From NCBI GenBank assembly GCA_003235475.1, contig QJWC01000087.1, positions 1 to 64,000 of the forward strand: a stretch of DNA of 64,000 nt, written 5' to 3'. Positions 1-9,217 of this stretch are shown in pieces. Origin of the DNA: Acidimicrobiia bacterium (GTDB lineage Bacteria; Actinomycetota; Acidimicrobiia; Spongiisociales; UBA5794). The notes under the pieces were generated by a model. It was not told the DNA's origin. It did no database searches and saw nothing but the letters and a program-made list of their open reading frames with translations. Position numbers and translations under genes: made by a program. The number at the start of each line of letters is the position of its first letter. The first letter of the stretch is position 1.

Positions 1-738
1 GAAGACGAAGTTTGTCAGTGTGCCACCGAGCGTCGCCCATCGGAGCCGAGGATCAGCGAAGAGAACCTTCACCCCCGACTTGAGAGCTTCGCCGAAAGGT
101 TCGCGGACGGGCTTTGCGTGTGGCCGGATGGGCCGAACAAGGGCAAGGAAGAGGGCTGAAGCGACGAAGGTGGCGGCGTTGATGGCGAATGCGAGGGCGA
201 ACCCGCCCGCAAAAGCCACGATGAACCCGCCTGCGAGCGGGCCAATGCTGAGCGTGAGCGTTCTGGCGAGGCCGAGATCCGAGTTCGCTGCGACGAGATC
301 GTCCTCGAGCAGGCTCTGGGTCATCCAGGACTGAAGCCCCGAGTCGAACAGGACGGCCATCGCACCAACGACGAAAGCCACGAGGAACACGATCGCAGGC
401 GACGCCCAATCGGAGAGGGCCGCAATCGACAGCACGAGGAACGCAATGGCGCGAACGAGATCCACGCCGATGAGCGTCGTTCCCAGGCGCCTTCGTCGGT
501 CGAGGAAGACGCCTGCCGCGAGGCCGAACAAGAGCATCGGTAGCGTCTCAGCGGCTGCCGTCAACCCGAGGTCGAGCGCGTCCCCTGTGAGGGCGAGCAT
601 GAAGTAGGGAAGTGAGAAGAAGGCGATGTAATCGCCGAACAGGGAGATCGCCTGGCCGCCGACGATCGGAATACGGTTGCGCCTTGCCCGGCGCACCTGA
701 TCTTCGGACGGGATATCCACCGGTTTCGCAGTATCCAC
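1..738 (-). CDS. MFS transporter, N-terminal part (runs off the window)
   Basis: A major facilitator superfamily permease of the inner membrane; its substrate cannot be told from sequence. Translation from a GTG at 738 gives 246 codons of mostly hydrophobic sequence with at least five or six membrane segments. A basic loop (LDRRRRLG) after the second helix is the usual MFS signature between helices 2 and 3. The closest general type is the drug-exporter-like subgroup with an LFDSG/SWMTQ-type loop. The C-terminal half lies before base 1. The start is supported by a TACGCT hexamer ending 6 bases upstream, with no Shine-Dalgarno, so the mRNA is probably leaderless. It is transcribed away from the small-membrane-protein operon at 822. 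Confidence 0.8.
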   Translation of the reverse strand, partial: MDTAKPVDIPSEDQVRRARRNRIPIVGGQAISLFGDYIAFFSLPYFMLALTGDALDLGLTAAAETLPMLLFGLAAGVFLDRRRRLGTTLIGVDLVRAIAFLVLSIAALSDWASPAIVFLVAFVVGAMAVLFDSGLQSWMTQSLLEDDLVAANSDLGLARTLTLSIGPLAGGFIVAFAGGFALAFAINAATFVASALFLALVRPIRPHAKPVREPFGEALKSGVKVLFADPRLRWATLGGTLTNFVF

Positions 739-744
739 GCGGCG

Positions 745-750
745 AGCGTA
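745..750 (-). promoter_or_regulatory. -10 element of the MFS gene (leaderless type)
   Basis: TACGCT followed by 6 bases and the GTG start at 738. No Shine-Dalgarno lies between them. Same geometry as ahead of pafA and many other unit heads here. Confidence 0.5.
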
Positions 751-821
751 GCGCACAGGCCCCGCGAGCCGAATCACGCCGTTCCGCCGCGCGTTAGCCT
801 TGTGGCGAAGGAGCGAACGCG

Positions 822-1163
822 ATGGCACAAATCAGCGACATACCGCGCCTCGTCGGCGAGTTCGTCGCGCTCGCGAAGGAGTACCTCCTCCAGGAGACCG
901 TTGAACCTGCCAAACGGCTCGGTCACTTCGCTGGCTTCTCGATCGGAGCGACCGGGCTCTGGACCATCGGATTCGTCCTCCTCGCGGTCGCCGGACTCCG
1001 GACGATCTACAGCGCCCTGCCCGAGGGCCCGTATTGGGAAGCACTCGCCTACCTCATCGCCACGATCGCCATTGGCGCCTTCATGGCGCTCGTGGTAGCG
1101 CTCGTCCCGGACCGCGGCGTGCACGACAGCCCGAAACCTGCGCCTGAAGGAGGCACGGAGTGA
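822..1163 (+). CDS. Holin-X-like small membrane protein (phage holin family)
   Basis: A 113-residue membrane protein. It has an amphipathic N-terminal helix (residues 1-35), then two hydrophobic segments at about 42-63 and 72-93, and a short charged tail. This layout matches the actinobacterial putative Holin-X family, which is chromosomal and not evidence of a prophage. Its function is not established. A good Shine-Dalgarno (AAGGAG, 808-813) precedes the ATG, and a TAGCCT hexamer at 795-800 could be the -10. It is the first of five genes joined by 4-base overlaps, ending with trmI, so they are probably one operon. Confidence 0.7.
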   Translation: MAQISDIPRLVGEFVALAKEYLLQETVEPAKRLGHFAGFSIGATGLWTIGFVLLAVAGLRTIYSALPEGPYWEALAYLIATIAIGAFMALVVALVPDRGVHDSPKPAPEGGTE

Positions 1164-1357
1164 CCAGTGTCACGAGGTCGGACCTCGAAGCGAAACTGCG
1201 CGAGATCGAAGGCGTCGTCGTCGATGTCGAAGAAGAGGCAAAGTCGAGCGCCAGGATGCTCGCAATCGGCGCGGCCGTGCTCGTGATCGGCATCGTGGCC
1301 ATCTCGGTTTGGCGCTCCCGACGCAACAAGATCCGCGTCGAGGTGTACAAGCTGTGA
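1160..1357 (+). CDS. Small single-pass membrane protein, unknown
   Basis: A 65-residue protein with an acidic, helical N-terminus rich in Glu and Val (residues 1-32), one membrane helix (about 34-51) and a basic tail starting WRSRRNK, which predicts a cytoplasmic C-terminus. I do not recognise a named family. The GTG start overlaps the stop of the preceding gene as GTGA, so translation is probably coupled to it. Together with its neighbours it looks like a set of small envelope or stress proteins, but nothing in the sequence gives a biochemical role. Confidence 0.7.
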   Translation: MTSVTRSDLEAKLREIEGVVVDVEEEAKSSARMLAIGAAVLVIGIVAISVWRSRRNKIRVEVYKL

Positions 1358-1614
1358 CGGGTGCCGTCGGCTATGCGATTCGCCGGAGGTTTCGGCGGCG
1401 ATTCCATCCGATGGTCCTCGTCGGGTGGAAGGTCCTCCGCCAGCGAACTGCGGCGGGTGGGACCAAGTCGGCCGTCGGCCTCGGGCTCATCGTGGCCGGG
1501 CTGCTCCTGAAGAAGTCGGATCCCGTGCTCGTTCACCGGGAGGTGATCGAAGGCACAGGGGACATTCGAGTGCACGTTGTCCCGGAGGTCGGAACAAGGG
1601 GATCGCGGCGATGA
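1354..1614 (+). CDS. Small basic membrane-associated protein, unknown
   Basis: An 86-residue protein starting at a GTG that overlaps the previous stop (GTGA); a longer reading from 1309 would overlap the upstream gene heavily and is not favoured. The N-terminus is strongly basic (RRRFRRRF), followed by one short hydrophobic segment (SAVGLGLIVAGLLL) and a hydrophilic tail. It is therefore probably a membrane-anchored protein with an inside-positive N-terminus. No family is recognised. It is the third gene of the 822-2524 run. Confidence 0.6.
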   Translation: MTGAVGYAIRRRFRRRFHPMVLVGWKVLRQRTAAGGTKSAVGLGLIVAGLLLKKSDPVLVHREVIEGTGDIRVHVVPEVGTRGSRR

Positions 1615-1712
1615 ATCGCAACCGACAGCGGTGGGTGAAGATCGTCATCTGGCTGGTGGTCGCGACGATGGTCATCACGCTCCTCGCGACGATCGCACCC
1701 GCGCTCACGTGA
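1611..1712 (+). CDS. Tiny 33-residue membrane protein
   Basis: A very short gene: ATG at 1611 overlaps the preceding stop as ATGA and the TGA at 1710-1712 overlaps the trmI GTG as GTGA. The product has a basic start (MNRNRQRW) and a single hydrophobic helix of about 18 residues (VIWLVVATMVITLLATIA). Its reality rests on the double stop/start overlap with genes on either side, the positive-inside N-terminus and a clean membrane helix. There is no recognised family. It could help couple translation into trmI or be a membrane micropeptide. Confidence 0.6.
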   Translation: MNRNRQRWVKIVIWLVVATMVITLLATIAPALT

Positions 1713-2524
1713 GCGGCGGCCCGTTCGTCGAAGGGGAGAGCTGCCTCCTCCTTGACACACGCGGCAAGCAGTACCTCCTCACGCTCGACCCCTCGCTCAC
1801 CTTCCAGTGCGACATGGGCCAGATTCGCCACGGCGACATCGTCGGCACTTCCGAAGGGTCGATGATCCGTACGTCCAAGGCCTCGCCGATGGTCGCGCTG
1901 CGCCCTCGCCTCGCCGATTACGTCCTGAAGATGAAGCGGGGAGCGGCGGTTGTCTACCCAAAGGACGCTGCCGCGATCATCCACTGGGCAGATGTCGAGC
2001 CAGGGTCCACAGTGCTCGAGGCCGGAACCGGATCCGGAGCGTTGACCCTCGCGCTGTCACGAGCGGTCGGGGATCGTGGTCGCGTCGTCACGTGCGACGT
2101 GCGCGGCGACCACCAGACGCACGCGAAGCGTCTCATCGAGCGTTTTCGAGGAGCGGTGCCGGCGAACATCGAGTTCCGAGTCGGAGACGTGACCGACCAC
2201 ATCGCCGAGGTCGCGCCGGACCATCTCATCCTCGATCTTCCCGAACCGTGGCATGCGGCAACCGTCGGTGCAGACTTCATCAAGGGCGGCGGGTCACTCG
2301 CTGCGTATGTTCCGACGATCCCCCAGGTGGAGCAGCTCCGGTCAGCCGTCTCCGCGACGAAGGCGTTCGTCGAGGTCGACACGTTCGAGGTGCTGATGCG
2401 ATCGTGGAACGTGGACGGGGCGTCCGTACGACCGGACCACCGAATGGTCGGTCACACGGGCTTCATCACCGTTGCTCGCCGGCGTGTGAAGGAAGTCAGG
2501 GACGAGCTGGGCGACGCAGGCTGA
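1709..2524 (+). CDS. trmI: tRNA (adenine-58-N1)-methyltransferase TrmI
   Basis: Methylates N1 of adenine 58 in the T loop of tRNA using S-adenosylmethionine. The 271-residue protein has an N-terminal beta domain and a Rossmann methyltransferase domain. Visible motifs are the SAM loop EAGTGSGALTLAL, the catalytic-side LDLPEPW and the C-terminal RPDHRMVGHTGF. Start chosen: GTG at 1709, overlapping the stop of the 33-residue gene (GTGA); an in-frame start at 1577 would overlap two genes and give a non-homologous N-terminus. In mycobacteria the homologue (Rv2118c, from memory) also lies just upstream of mpa, so the position is conserved. Confidence 0.93.
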   Translation: MSGGPFVEGESCLLLDTRGKQYLLTLDPSLTFQCDMGQIRHGDIVGTSEGSMIRTSKASPMVALRPRLADYVLKMKRGAAVVYPKDAAAIIHWADVEPGSTVLEAGTGSGALTLALSRAVGDRGRVVTCDVRGDHQTHAKRLIERFRGAVPANIEFRVGDVTDHIAEVAPDHLILDLPEPWHAATVGADFIKGGGSLAAYVPTIPQVEQLRSAVSATKAFVEVDTFEVLMRSWNVDGASVRPDHRMVGHTGFITVARRRVKEVRDELGDAG

Positions 2525-2536
2525 CGGACGCCGCGC

Positions 2537-2782
2537 CTACGGCTCGATGTAGATGCACTCGCCCGGGCATTCCTCGGCCGATTCGACGACGAGATCGAGC
2601 TGCGCGTCAGGGAAGCTGGCCATGCCCTGGGCACCCTGGGGATTTCCCTCGGATGCTGCGTAGATCTTGTCTCCTTCGCGAACATACGCAAGGCCGTCGT
2701 CGAGCAGGACGAAGACGTCTGGCGCGATCTCCTCGCACAGCCCGTCGCCTGTGCACAGGTCTTGATCGATCCAGACCTTCAT
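2537..2782 (-). CDS. Small ferredoxin
   Basis: An 81-residue electron-transfer protein of the single-cluster ferredoxin type. It starts MKVWIDQDLC and carries the cysteine pattern CTGDGLC near residues 10-16 and CPGEC near the C-terminus. The alanine-proline-x-x-phenylalanine motif (APDVF) after the first cysteines is typical of actinobacterial 3Fe-4S or 4Fe-4S ferredoxins serving P450s and other oxygenases. No redox partner is adjacent, so the partner is unknown. It is convergent with trmI (12 bases between stops) and divergent from mpa. An ATG at 2851 in frame is possible, but the family begins at 2782. Confidence 0.88.
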   Translation of the reverse strand: MKVWIDQDLCTGDGLCEEIAPDVFVLLDDGLAYVREGDKIYAASEGNPQGAQGMASFPDAQLDLVVESAEECPGECIYIEP

Positions 2783-2867
2783 CGCCCATCCTCCCGGTCG
2801 AGTAGCTGGATCGTAGTGCCATCGAAGGCACCCAATGCGGTGATGTGGCACTTGCGAATGCGCCCTC

Positions 2868-2873
2868 TACACT
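2868..2873 (+). promoter_or_regulatory. Candidate -10 of the mpa-prcA operon
   Basis: TACACT about 43 bases before the mpa GTG, in the divergent gap between ferredoxin and mpa. No convincing -35 is visible. It would give a short leader carrying the strong GGAGGAGG ribosome site at 2903-2910. Confidence 0.4.
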
Positions 2874-2915
2874 CGGATTTCGACGCCACGGCATTCCGAG
2901 GTGGAGGAGGCAACG

Positions 2916-4628
2916 GTGTCCGCAAGCGATCGGCCAGCAGACCGGGCGATGGTCCGGGAGCTCGAAGAGGAAATCGCCGTGCTACGGCGGAGGCTCCAAG
3001 ATGCTCCGAGGAGGGTCCGCCTCCTCGAGGAGCGGCTGGTCGATGTCCGAAACCAGCTCGGCCAGGCATCCAGCCAGAACGAGAAGCTCGCGACCGCCCT
3101 TCGTGAGACGAGGGAGCAGCTCGCTCTCCTTCGGGATGAGGTGGAGAAGCTCACTGCGCCGCCTAATCCCTTCGGCACCGTCGTCCAGATGAACTCGGAC
3201 GGGACGGTCGACATCTATTCCTCCGGGCGGAAACTCCGTGTCGCCGTCGAGCCGACCGTTGAGATCAAGGAGCTGGAGGCCGGGCAGGAAGTCATCCTGA
3301 ACGAGGCATTCAACATCGTGGATGTCCGCGCGTACGAGCCGACCGGGGAGGTTGCGACCGTCAAGGAAGTGATGGGAGACGGTCGTCTCATCGTCCTCGG
3401 AAGGGGAGACGAGGAGCGCGTGGTCTCCCTCGGTGCACCGACCAAGGACACGTACATCCGCGTTGGCGACCACGTTCGCCTGGAACCGAAGACGAACTTC
3501 GTGTTGGAACGCCTCGAGCGGCCCGAGGTCGAAGAACTCGTCCTCGAGGAAGTCCCGGACATCACGTACGAGGACATCGGCGGACTCGACCAACAGATCG
3601 AAATCATCCAGGACGCGGTCGAGCTGCCATATCTGCACCGCGAGCGGTTCGCGGAATACGATCTTGCGGCCCCTAAGGGTGTCCTGCTGTACGGGCCCCC
3701 CGGCTGCGGCAAGACGCTCATCGCAAAGGCCGTGGCGAATTCCCTCGCGAACGCCGTGCGAGCGACCACCGGCCTCGCGGACGCACGGTCGTACTTCCTC
3801 AACATCAAGGGGCCTGAGCTCTTGAACAAGTACGTCGGGGAAACAGAGCGGCAGATCCGCCTCATCTTCCAGCGCGCCAAGGAGAAGTCCGACGAAGGCG
3901 TCCCCGTGATCGTCTTCTTCGACGAGATGGATTCCTTGTTCCGCACCCGGGGCACGGGCGTGTCGTCGGACGTGGAGTCGACTATCGTCCCGCAGCTCCT
4001 CAGCGAGCTCGACGGCGTCGAGTCCCTCAAGAACGTGATCGTGATCGGCGCCTCGAACAGGGAAGACTTGATCGATCCCGCCATTCTGAGGCCCGGAAGG
4101 CTCGACGTGAAGATCAAGATCGAACGTCCGTCTGCCGACGCCGCGCGACGCATCTTCGCGATCTACCTCTCAGGTGATCTGCCATTCGACGAGGAAGAGG
4201 TCGCCAGCTTCGAATCGCTCGACGCAATGCGTGAGGACCTCATCGAGCAGACCGTCACATCGATGTACGCCGAGGGCCCGAAAAACCGGTTCCTCGAGGT
4301 GACCTACGCGAACGGGGACAAGGAAGAGCTCTATTTCAAGGACTTCGCGTCCGGTGCGATGATCGAGAACATCGTCAGAAGGGCGAAAAAGGAAGCCATC
4401 AAGCGGGAGATCGACGGCGGGCCACGCGGGCTGCGCCAGGCGGACCTCCTCGAGGCTGTCTCGCAGGAGTTCAAAGAGCACGAGGACCTCCCGAACACGA
4501 CGAATCCCGATGACTGGGCGCGCATCTCAGGCAAGAAGGGCGAACGCATCGTCTACGTGCGGACGCTCATCGAAGGTGACGGCGAGCAGCGCACCATCGA
4601 AGCGGTGACGCCGGGCCAGTATCTCTAG
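2916..4628 (+). CDS. mpa: Proteasome-associated AAA ATPase (Mpa/ARC)
   Basis: Hexameric ATPase that captures pupylated proteins, unfolds them and threads them into the 20S proteasome. The 570-residue protein has an N-terminal coiled coil (about 10-80), OB-fold domains (about 80-220) and an AAA domain with Walker A GPPGCGKT near residue 260 and Walker [13 protein letters not shown] near 330. It ends in GQYL, with the penultimate tyrosine that docks into proteasome pockets. Start chosen: GTG at 2916 preceded by GGAGGAGG, not the in-frame GTG at 2901 inside that ribosome site. It is followed 4 bases later by dop, the first gene of a tight proteasome operon. Confidence 0.97.
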   Translation: MSASDRPADRAMVRELEEEIAVLRRRLQDAPRRVRLLEERLVDVRNQLGQASSQNEKLATALRETREQLALLRDEVEKLTAPPNPFGTVVQMNSDGTVDIYSSGRKLRVAVEPTVEIKELEAGQEVILNEAFNIVDVRAYEPTGEVATVKEVMGDGRLIVLGRGDEERVVSLGAPTKDTYIRVGDHVRLEPKTNFVLERLERPEVEELVLEEVPDITYEDIGGLDQQIEIIQDAVELPYLHRERFAEYDLAAPKGVLLYGPPGCGKTLIAKAVANSLANAVRATTGLADARSYFLNIKGPELLNKYVGETERQIRLIFQRAKEKSDEGVPVIVFFDEMDSLFRTRGTGVSSDVESTIVPQLLSELDGVESLKNVIVIGASNREDLIDPAILRPGRLDVKIKIERPSADAARRIFAIYLSGDLPFDEEEVASFESLDAMREDLIEQTVTSMYAEGPKNRFLEVTYANGDKEELYFKDFASGAMIENIVRRAKKEAIKREIDGGPRGLRQADLLEAVSQEFKEHEDLPNTTNPDDWARISGKKGERIVYVRTLIEGDGEQRTIEAVTPGQYL

Positions 4629-4632
4629 GGCC

Positions 4633-6120
4633 GTGGAGACACGCGTTCTCGGCACGGAGGTCGAGTACGGCATCTCGGTCGCCGGAGATCCTTCCGCGAA
4701 CCCTGTGAACGCGTCGGGGACGGTCGTCAACGGCTATGCGGCAGGCGCAAACCGCATCCGGTGGTCCTACGAGGACGAGCATCCAGGGAGAGACGCACGC
4801 GGCTTCTCACTCGGAGACGTCCCCGTCGACGACATGGATTCGGGACTCGTCAACTCGGTGCTGGAGAACGGCGCACGCTTCTACGTGGACCACGCGCACC
4901 CGGAGTACGCGACACCCGAATGCGGTGATCCTCTCGAAGCCACGCTGCACGACAAGGCAGGGGAGGTCGTCGTCCACAGGGCCGCGCTCGGGGCCGCCGC
5001 GTTCCAGCAGGATCGCCGCAGGGTGCTCATCCACAAGAACAACTCGGACGGGAAGGGCAATTCCTACGGTGCGCACGAGAACTACCTCGTCGATCGGTCG
5101 ATTCCCTTCGGCCTGATCGCACAGACGATGCGCCCATTCCTGATCTCGCGCCAGCTGATATCGGGATCCGGCAAGCTCGGCTCGGAACACAACCGGCCGC
5201 ACGTGGATTACCAGCTCACCCAGCGAGCCGACTTCTTCGAAGAGGAGATCGGACTCGAGACGACGCTCAAGCGACCGATCATCAACACGAGGGACGAGCC
5301 CCACGCCGACCCGGCCAAGTACCGCAGATTCCACGTGATCTTCGGCGACGCGAACCTCAACGAGGTCCAGACATTCGTCAAACTCGGCTCGACCGCGTTG
5401 ATGCTCATGGCACTCGAAGCAGATGCGCTCGAAGAACCTGAGACGCTCGAGGACCCGGTTGCGGCCGTTACCACCGTGAGCCATGACCTGCAGTTCGACG
5501 CCACCCTCCCGACCGAAGGCGGCGGGCAGACGACGGCGCTCGAGATGCAATGGAAGTACCTCTCTGCGCTCGATTCCTTCGCATCGGAGTCCTCGGTGAG
5601 CGCGGTGTACAAGACCGTGCTCGTCGAGTGGCGCAAGCTTCTCAGCGACCTCGAACGCGGCTGGCGGAACGTCGCCGACCGACTCGATTGGGCTGCGAAG
5701 CTCTCCGTGATCGAAGGCTATAGGGAGCGAGACGGCCTCGCCTGGTCCGACCCAAAGCTCAGACTCCTCGGACTGCAGTACCACGACGTCGATCCCGATC
5801 GCGGCCTGTACCACACGCTGGTTCGCGCAGGGAGAGTCCGAAGGTTGTTCACCGACCGGGAGATCGAGGACGCAGTGTCCCAACCGCCACCTTCCACGCG
5901 AGCGTGGTTCAGGGGCGAGGCGATCCGTCGTTATCCGGATGCTGTCGTCGCGGCGAACTGGGACTCCCTCGTGTTCGATGTCGGGGGAGCGACATTGATA
6001 CGCGTTCCTATGATGGAACCGACTCGCGGAACGAGGGCATTGGTCGAGGAATTGCTCGACGCATGCCCAGACGCCGCGACCCTGATCGAACAACTCGGAG
6101 GCAGCAATGACGGAGCGTGA
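4633..6120 (+). CDS. dop: Pup deamidase/depupylase Dop
   Basis: Removes Pup from tagged proteins and, where Pup ends in glutamine, converts it to glutamate. The 495-residue protein is of the carboxylate-amine ligase fold related to glutamine synthetase. It opens with the nucleotide-binding GTEVEYGIS and has the [20 protein letters not shown] block shared with PafA. The extra loop after residue 20 ([14 protein letters not shown]) marks Dop and is absent from PafA. Because the Pup encoded next ends in glutamate, its needed activity here is probably depupylation. GTG start 4 bases after mpa; its 3' end overlaps pup by 14 bases. Confidence 0.95.
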   Translation: METRVLGTEVEYGISVAGDPSANPVNASGTVVNGYAAGANRIRWSYEDEHPGRDARGFSLGDVPVDDMDSGLVNSVLENGARFYVDHAHPEYATPECGDPLEATLHDKAGEVVVHRAALGAAAFQQDRRRVLIHKNNSDGKGNSYGAHENYLVDRSIPFGLIAQTMRPFLISRQLISGSGKLGSEHNRPHVDYQLTQRADFFEEEIGLETTLKRPIINTRDEPHADPAKYRRFHVIFGDANLNEVQTFVKLGSTALMLMALEADALEEPETLEDPVAAVTTVSHDLQFDATLPTEGGGQTTALEMQWKYLSALDSFASESSVSAVYKTVLVEWRKLLSDLERGWRNVADRLDWAAKLSVIEGYRERDGLAWSDPKLRLLGLQYHDVDPDRGLYHTLVRAGRVRRLFTDREIEDAVSQPPPSTRAWFRGEAIRRYPDAVVAANWDSLVFDVGGATLIRVPMMEPTRGTRALVEELLDACPDAATLIEQLGGSNDGA

Positions 6121-6292
6121 ACGCACTGGGGACAGGCGGGAGGCCGACGTCGACGAGGTGCAGGATGCACCAACCCAACGCGGCGAGGAAGTCGCGGACA
6201 AGATCGACGACCTGCTCGACGAGATCGACGAGGTCCTCGAGGAGAACGCCGAGGAGTTCGTGAAGAACTACGTGCAGAAGGGCGGCGAGTGA
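6107..6292 (+). CDS. pup: Prokaryotic ubiquitin-like protein Pup, ending in Gly-Gly-Glu
   Basis: The protein tag attached by PafA to lysines of substrates and recognised by Mpa. It has 61 residues, is highly acidic and disordered in the first half, has a coiled-coil-forming helix (about 24-52, [16 protein letters not shown]) that binds Mpa, and a terminal GGE. The final residue is glutamate, so it can be ligated directly, unlike the GGQ form of mycobacteria that needs deamidation. ATG at 6107 is preceded by GGAGG at 6097-6101 and lies inside the dop 3' end; its stop overlaps the prcB GTG as GTGA. Confidence 0.96.
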   Translation: MTERERTGDRREADVDEVQDAPTQRGEEVADKIDDLLDEIDEVLEENAEEFVKNYVQKGGE

Positions 6293-7086
6293 CCGAACGG
6301 ACGACCGAAGTCGGGCCGCTCCGCCTCGGCGAAGCCGTCCCGGACGCGTCGTTCCTCTCCGTCCTCGAACACAGGGGCGCATCCCCCACATGGGACCTCG
6401 GCCCTGGCACAGCTTCTGGGATGCCTGAAGCGACGACGATCCTCGCTCTCACCTGGCCAGGTGGCGTCGTCATGGCCGGTGACCGAAGGGCGACTGCGGG
6501 CAACGTCATCGCCCACAGTCGCGTCAGGAAGGTGTACCCGGCAGACGAGCATTCGGCCGTTGCGATTTCCGGTACAGCTGGAATGGCACTCGAACTCATC
6601 AAGCTGTTCCAGACCGAACTCGAGCACTACGAGAAGATCGAGGGCACGTCCCTCAGCCTCGAGGGAAAGGCGAACTTCCTTGCCCGCATGATCCGCGGGA
6701 ACCTCGCGCTCGCGTTCCAGGGGCTCATTGTCATCCCTCTCTTCTGCGGGTACGACGTCAACGAAGGGACCGGCAGGCTCTTCAGCTTCGATGTCGTCGG
6801 CGGACGCTACGACGAGCTCCACTATGCAACCACGGGCTCAGGTGGCCAGGAGGCACGGAGCTTCCTCAAGGGGGCGTGGTCGCCGGACCTCACCCAGGAT
6901 CGCGCGGTGGCTACGGCCATCGAGGCACTCGTCGCGGCCTCCGAGGAGGACGCAGCGACCGGCGGCCCCGACATTCGGAGAGGCATCTTCCCGACCGTGG
7001 TCACCGTGACCCAAGGCGGCGTGGTGGAACTCACTGACGACGACATCGCTTCAGTGGCGGCGTCCGTGCTCGAGGGCAGGCCATGA
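6289..7086 (+). CDS. prcB: Proteasome beta subunit PrcB
   Basis: Catalytic beta subunit of the 20S proteasome, an N-terminal threonine protease in the cytosol. The 265-residue precursor has a propeptide of about 48 residues. By alignment from memory with mycobacterial PrcB (HGTTIVAL) the mature chain starts at Thr49 of EATTILAL, with [12 protein letters not shown] following (catalytic Lys region) and the SATGGPD-type block near the C-terminus kept. The residue before the catalytic threonine is alanine rather than the usual glycine. GTG start overlaps the pup stop; prcA follows with a 4-base overlap. Confidence 0.95.
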   Translation: MTERTTEVGPLRLGEAVPDASFLSVLEHRGASPTWDLGPGTASGMPEATTILALTWPGGVVMAGDRRATAGNVIAHSRVRKVYPADEHSAVAISGTAGMALELIKLFQTELEHYEKIEGTSLSLEGKANFLARMIRGNLALAFQGLIVIPLFCGYDVNEGTGRLFSFDVVGGRYDELHYATTGSGGQEARSFLKGAWSPDLTQDRAVATAIEALVAASEEDAATGGPDIRRGIFPTVVTVTQGGVVELTDDDIASVAASVLEGRP

Positions 7087-7763
7087 CCACTCCGTTCTAT
7101 GTGCCCCCCGAGCAGCTCGTCAAGGACAGGGCCGACTTCGCGCGCAAGGGAATCGGACGCGGAAGGCCCATCGTCGTTCTCCAGATCGGATCGGGCATCC
7201 TCCTCGTCGGCGAGAACGGCTCGTCGTCGCTCCGCAAGATCGGCGAGATCTACGACCGGATTGCATTCGCGGGTGTCGGCCGCTTCAACGAGTTCGAGAC
7301 GCTGCGCGTCGCTGGCGTCCGCTACGCGGATCTCAAGGGGTACTCGTATGCGCGGGGTGACGTCACCGGGAAAGGGCTGGCGAACGCCTACAGCCAGACG
7401 CTCGGGCAGATCTTCTCCCACGAGATGAAGCCATTCGAGGTCGACATCGTGGTCGCTGAGGTAGGGCGGACGATCGACGGGGACAAACTCTTCAGGGTCC
7501 AGTTCGACGGGACACTGCGCGATGCGACCCACCTCGCGGTGCTTGGCGCACAAGAGGAGGAGATCACAGAGCGGCTCGAGGCCCAATACGACCCCGAGAT
7601 GGGGCTCCAGGACGCCTTGCGGGCTGCGTGCGATGCCATCGAGGCAGCAACGGAGCACACCGTCGAGGTCGACGCCTGGGAGTGCGCAATTCTCGAGCGA
7701 GACGCGACTCGCAGGTCGTTCCGTCGGCTCGACGAGTCCGAGGTCGCAGCTGCTCGTTCGTAG
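7083..7763 (+). CDS. prcA: Proteasome alpha subunit PrcA
   Basis: Forms the outer rings of the 20S proteasome, gating substrate entry and binding Mpa. The 226-residue protein begins [29 protein letters not shown], the alpha-type N-terminus that forms the gate. It then follows the family closely (GENGSSSLRKIGEIYDRIAFAG, Lys at the Mpa-docking pocket). Length is close to the usual 230-250. The C-terminus is short and lacks an obvious extended tail. The ATG overlaps the prcB stop (ATGA), so equal synthesis of both subunits by coupling is likely. pafA follows 41 bases later with its own promoter. Confidence 0.95.
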   Translation: MTTPFYVPPEQLVKDRADFARKGIGRGRPIVVLQIGSGILLVGENGSSSLRKIGEIYDRIAFAGVGRFNEFETLRVAGVRYADLKGYSYARGDVTGKGLANAYSQTLGQIFSHEMKPFEVDIVVAEVGRTIDGDKLFRVQFDGTLRDATHLAVLGAQEEEITERLEAQYDPEMGLQDALRAACDAIEAATEHTVEVDAWECAILERDATRRSFRRLDESEVAAARS

Positions 7764-7792
7764 CCATCGACGTGGGTTGAGGGGTCCTGCGG

Positions 7793-7798
7793 TACGCT
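7793..7798 (+). promoter_or_regulatory. -10 element of pafA (leaderless type)
   Basis: TACGCT, then 6 bases, then the pafA GTG. It lies in the only gap of the cluster between prcA and pafA, so the ligase can be expressed apart from the proteasome core. Confidence 0.55.
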
Positions 7799-7804
7799 CA
7801 GCTC

Positions 7805-9160
7805 GTGCAGCGAAGAATCTTCGGCATCGAGAACGAATACGGCGTGACGTGCGTGCTGCGCGGACAGCGGCGGCTCTCGCCTGATGAAGTCGCGCGCTAC
7901 CTGTTCCGGCGTGTTGTCAGCTGGGGCCGATCATCGAACGTGTTCCTCGAGAACGGCGCAAGGCTCTACCTGGACGTCGGCAGCCACCCTGAGTATGCAA
8001 CGCCGGAATGCGACAGCCTCCTCGACGTCGTCGCCCACGATCGTGCGGGGGAGCGGATCCTCGAAGGTCTGGTCGAATCTGCTGAGGAACGACTCATCGA
8101 GGAGGGCATACGCGGCGAGATCTACCTCTACCGCAACAACACGGACTCGGCAGGCAACTCGTACGGCTGCCACGAGAACTACCTGATCCGGCGGACTGCT
8201 GACTTTCAGAGGACCATCGACACCCTCATTCCATTCCTCGTCACCCGCCAGATCTGGGCAGGCGCGGGGAAGTTGCTCCACACCGCCCGCGGGACCGTCT
8301 ACTCCCTCGCACAGCGCGCCGAGCACATATGGGAGGGCAGCTCGTCGGCCACCACGAGAAGCAGGCCGATCATCAACACGAGGGACGAACCCCACGCCGA
8401 CGCAGAGCGCTATCGCAGACTGCACGTCATCGCCGGAGACTCGAACATGTCCGAGTACACGACCTACGTGAAGGTCGGGTCGATGGTGGCGCTGCTCCAG
8501 ATGCTCGAGGACGAGGTCGTGTTCAGGGACCTGACCCTCGAGAACCCGATCAGGGCGATACGCGAGATCAGCCACGACACGACATGTCGCCGCAAGATCC
8601 GGCTCGCCAACGGCCGCGAGCTCTCGGCTCTGGACATCCAGTGGGAGTACCTCGAGCGGGTCATGCGGTACATGCGCGGATCGGATCTCTCGCCCGAGGT
8701 CGAGCGCGCGGTCGCGATGTGGGAGCGCCTCCTCACCGGCCTCGAGAAGGACCCGCTGACGTTGTCGCGGGAGGTCGATTGGGTCGCCAAGTTCCACATG
8801 ATCGACCGGTACAAGGCGAAGCATGGGCTGCCGATGTCTTCTGCACGCCTTGCCCTCATCGATCTCAACTACCACGACGTCAACCGCCGGCGGGGCCTCT
8901 ACTACAAGCTCGAGAGGGCGGGGCTCGTCGACCGCATCGTCACCGACCAAGCCATCGAGCTGGCCATGTACGAACCACCGCAGACGACTCGGGCTCGCCT
9001 GCGCGGAGGCTTCATCAAGGCCGCCAAGGAAAAGCGGAGGGACTTCACGGTCGACTGGGTGCACCTCAAGTTGAACGATCAGGCACAGCGAACGGTGCTC
9101 TGCAAGGACCCCTTCAAGGCATACGACGACCGCGTGGACCGGTTGATCGAGACGCTCTGA
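7805..9160 (+). CDS. pafA: Pup-protein ligase PafA
   Basis: Joins the C-terminal glutamate of Pup to substrate lysines using ATP. The 451-residue protein opens with [14 protein letters not shown], followed by [23 protein letters not shown] (metal and nucleotide site) and [19 protein letters not shown]. The C-terminal small domain is complete. It lacks the Dop loop, which separates it from the paralogue at 4633. GTG start with no Shine-Dalgarno but with a -10 hexamer ending 6 bases upstream. pafB follows after 57 bases. Confidence 0.96.
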   Translation: MQRRIFGIENEYGVTCVLRGQRRLSPDEVARYLFRRVVSWGRSSNVFLENGARLYLDVGSHPEYATPECDSLLDVVAHDRAGERILEGLVESAEERLIEEGIRGEIYLYRNNTDSAGNSYGCHENYLIRRTADFQRTIDTLIPFLVTRQIWAGAGKLLHTARGTVYSLAQRAEHIWEGSSSATTRSRPIINTRDEPHADAERYRRLHVIAGDSNMSEYTTYVKVGSMVALLQMLEDEVVFRDLTLENPIRAIREISHDTTCRRKIRLANGRELSALDIQWEYLERVMRYMRGSDLSPEVERAVAMWERLLTGLEKDPLTLSREVDWVAKFHMIDRYKAKHGLPMSSARLALIDLNYHDVNRRRGLYYKLERAGLVDRIVTDQAIELAMYEPPQTTRARLRGGFIKAAKEKRRDFTVDWVHLKLNDQAQRTVLCKDPFKAYDDRVDRLIETL

Positions 9161-9204
9161 GAAGCGTTCGGCTTCGCCTGGTTCCACTCGCGGTGGCTGC
9201 GGTT

Positions 9205-9210
9205 TACGCT
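9205..9210 (+). promoter_or_regulatory. -10 element of pafBC (leaderless type)
   Basis: TACGCT (within GGTTTACGCT) followed by 7 bases and the pafB ATG at 9218; no ribosome site between. Confidence 0.55.
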
Positions 9211-9217
9211 GAACCCA

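Noticed and set aside
822-1163. Prophage remnant suggested by a holin-family protein
   Set aside because: The family is chromosomal in actinobacteria and no endolysin, capsid or integrase lies nearby.
4633-9160. dop and pafA as a recent duplication
   Set aside because: They share the fold and motifs but differ widely and carry the distinct loop expected of ancient paralogues.
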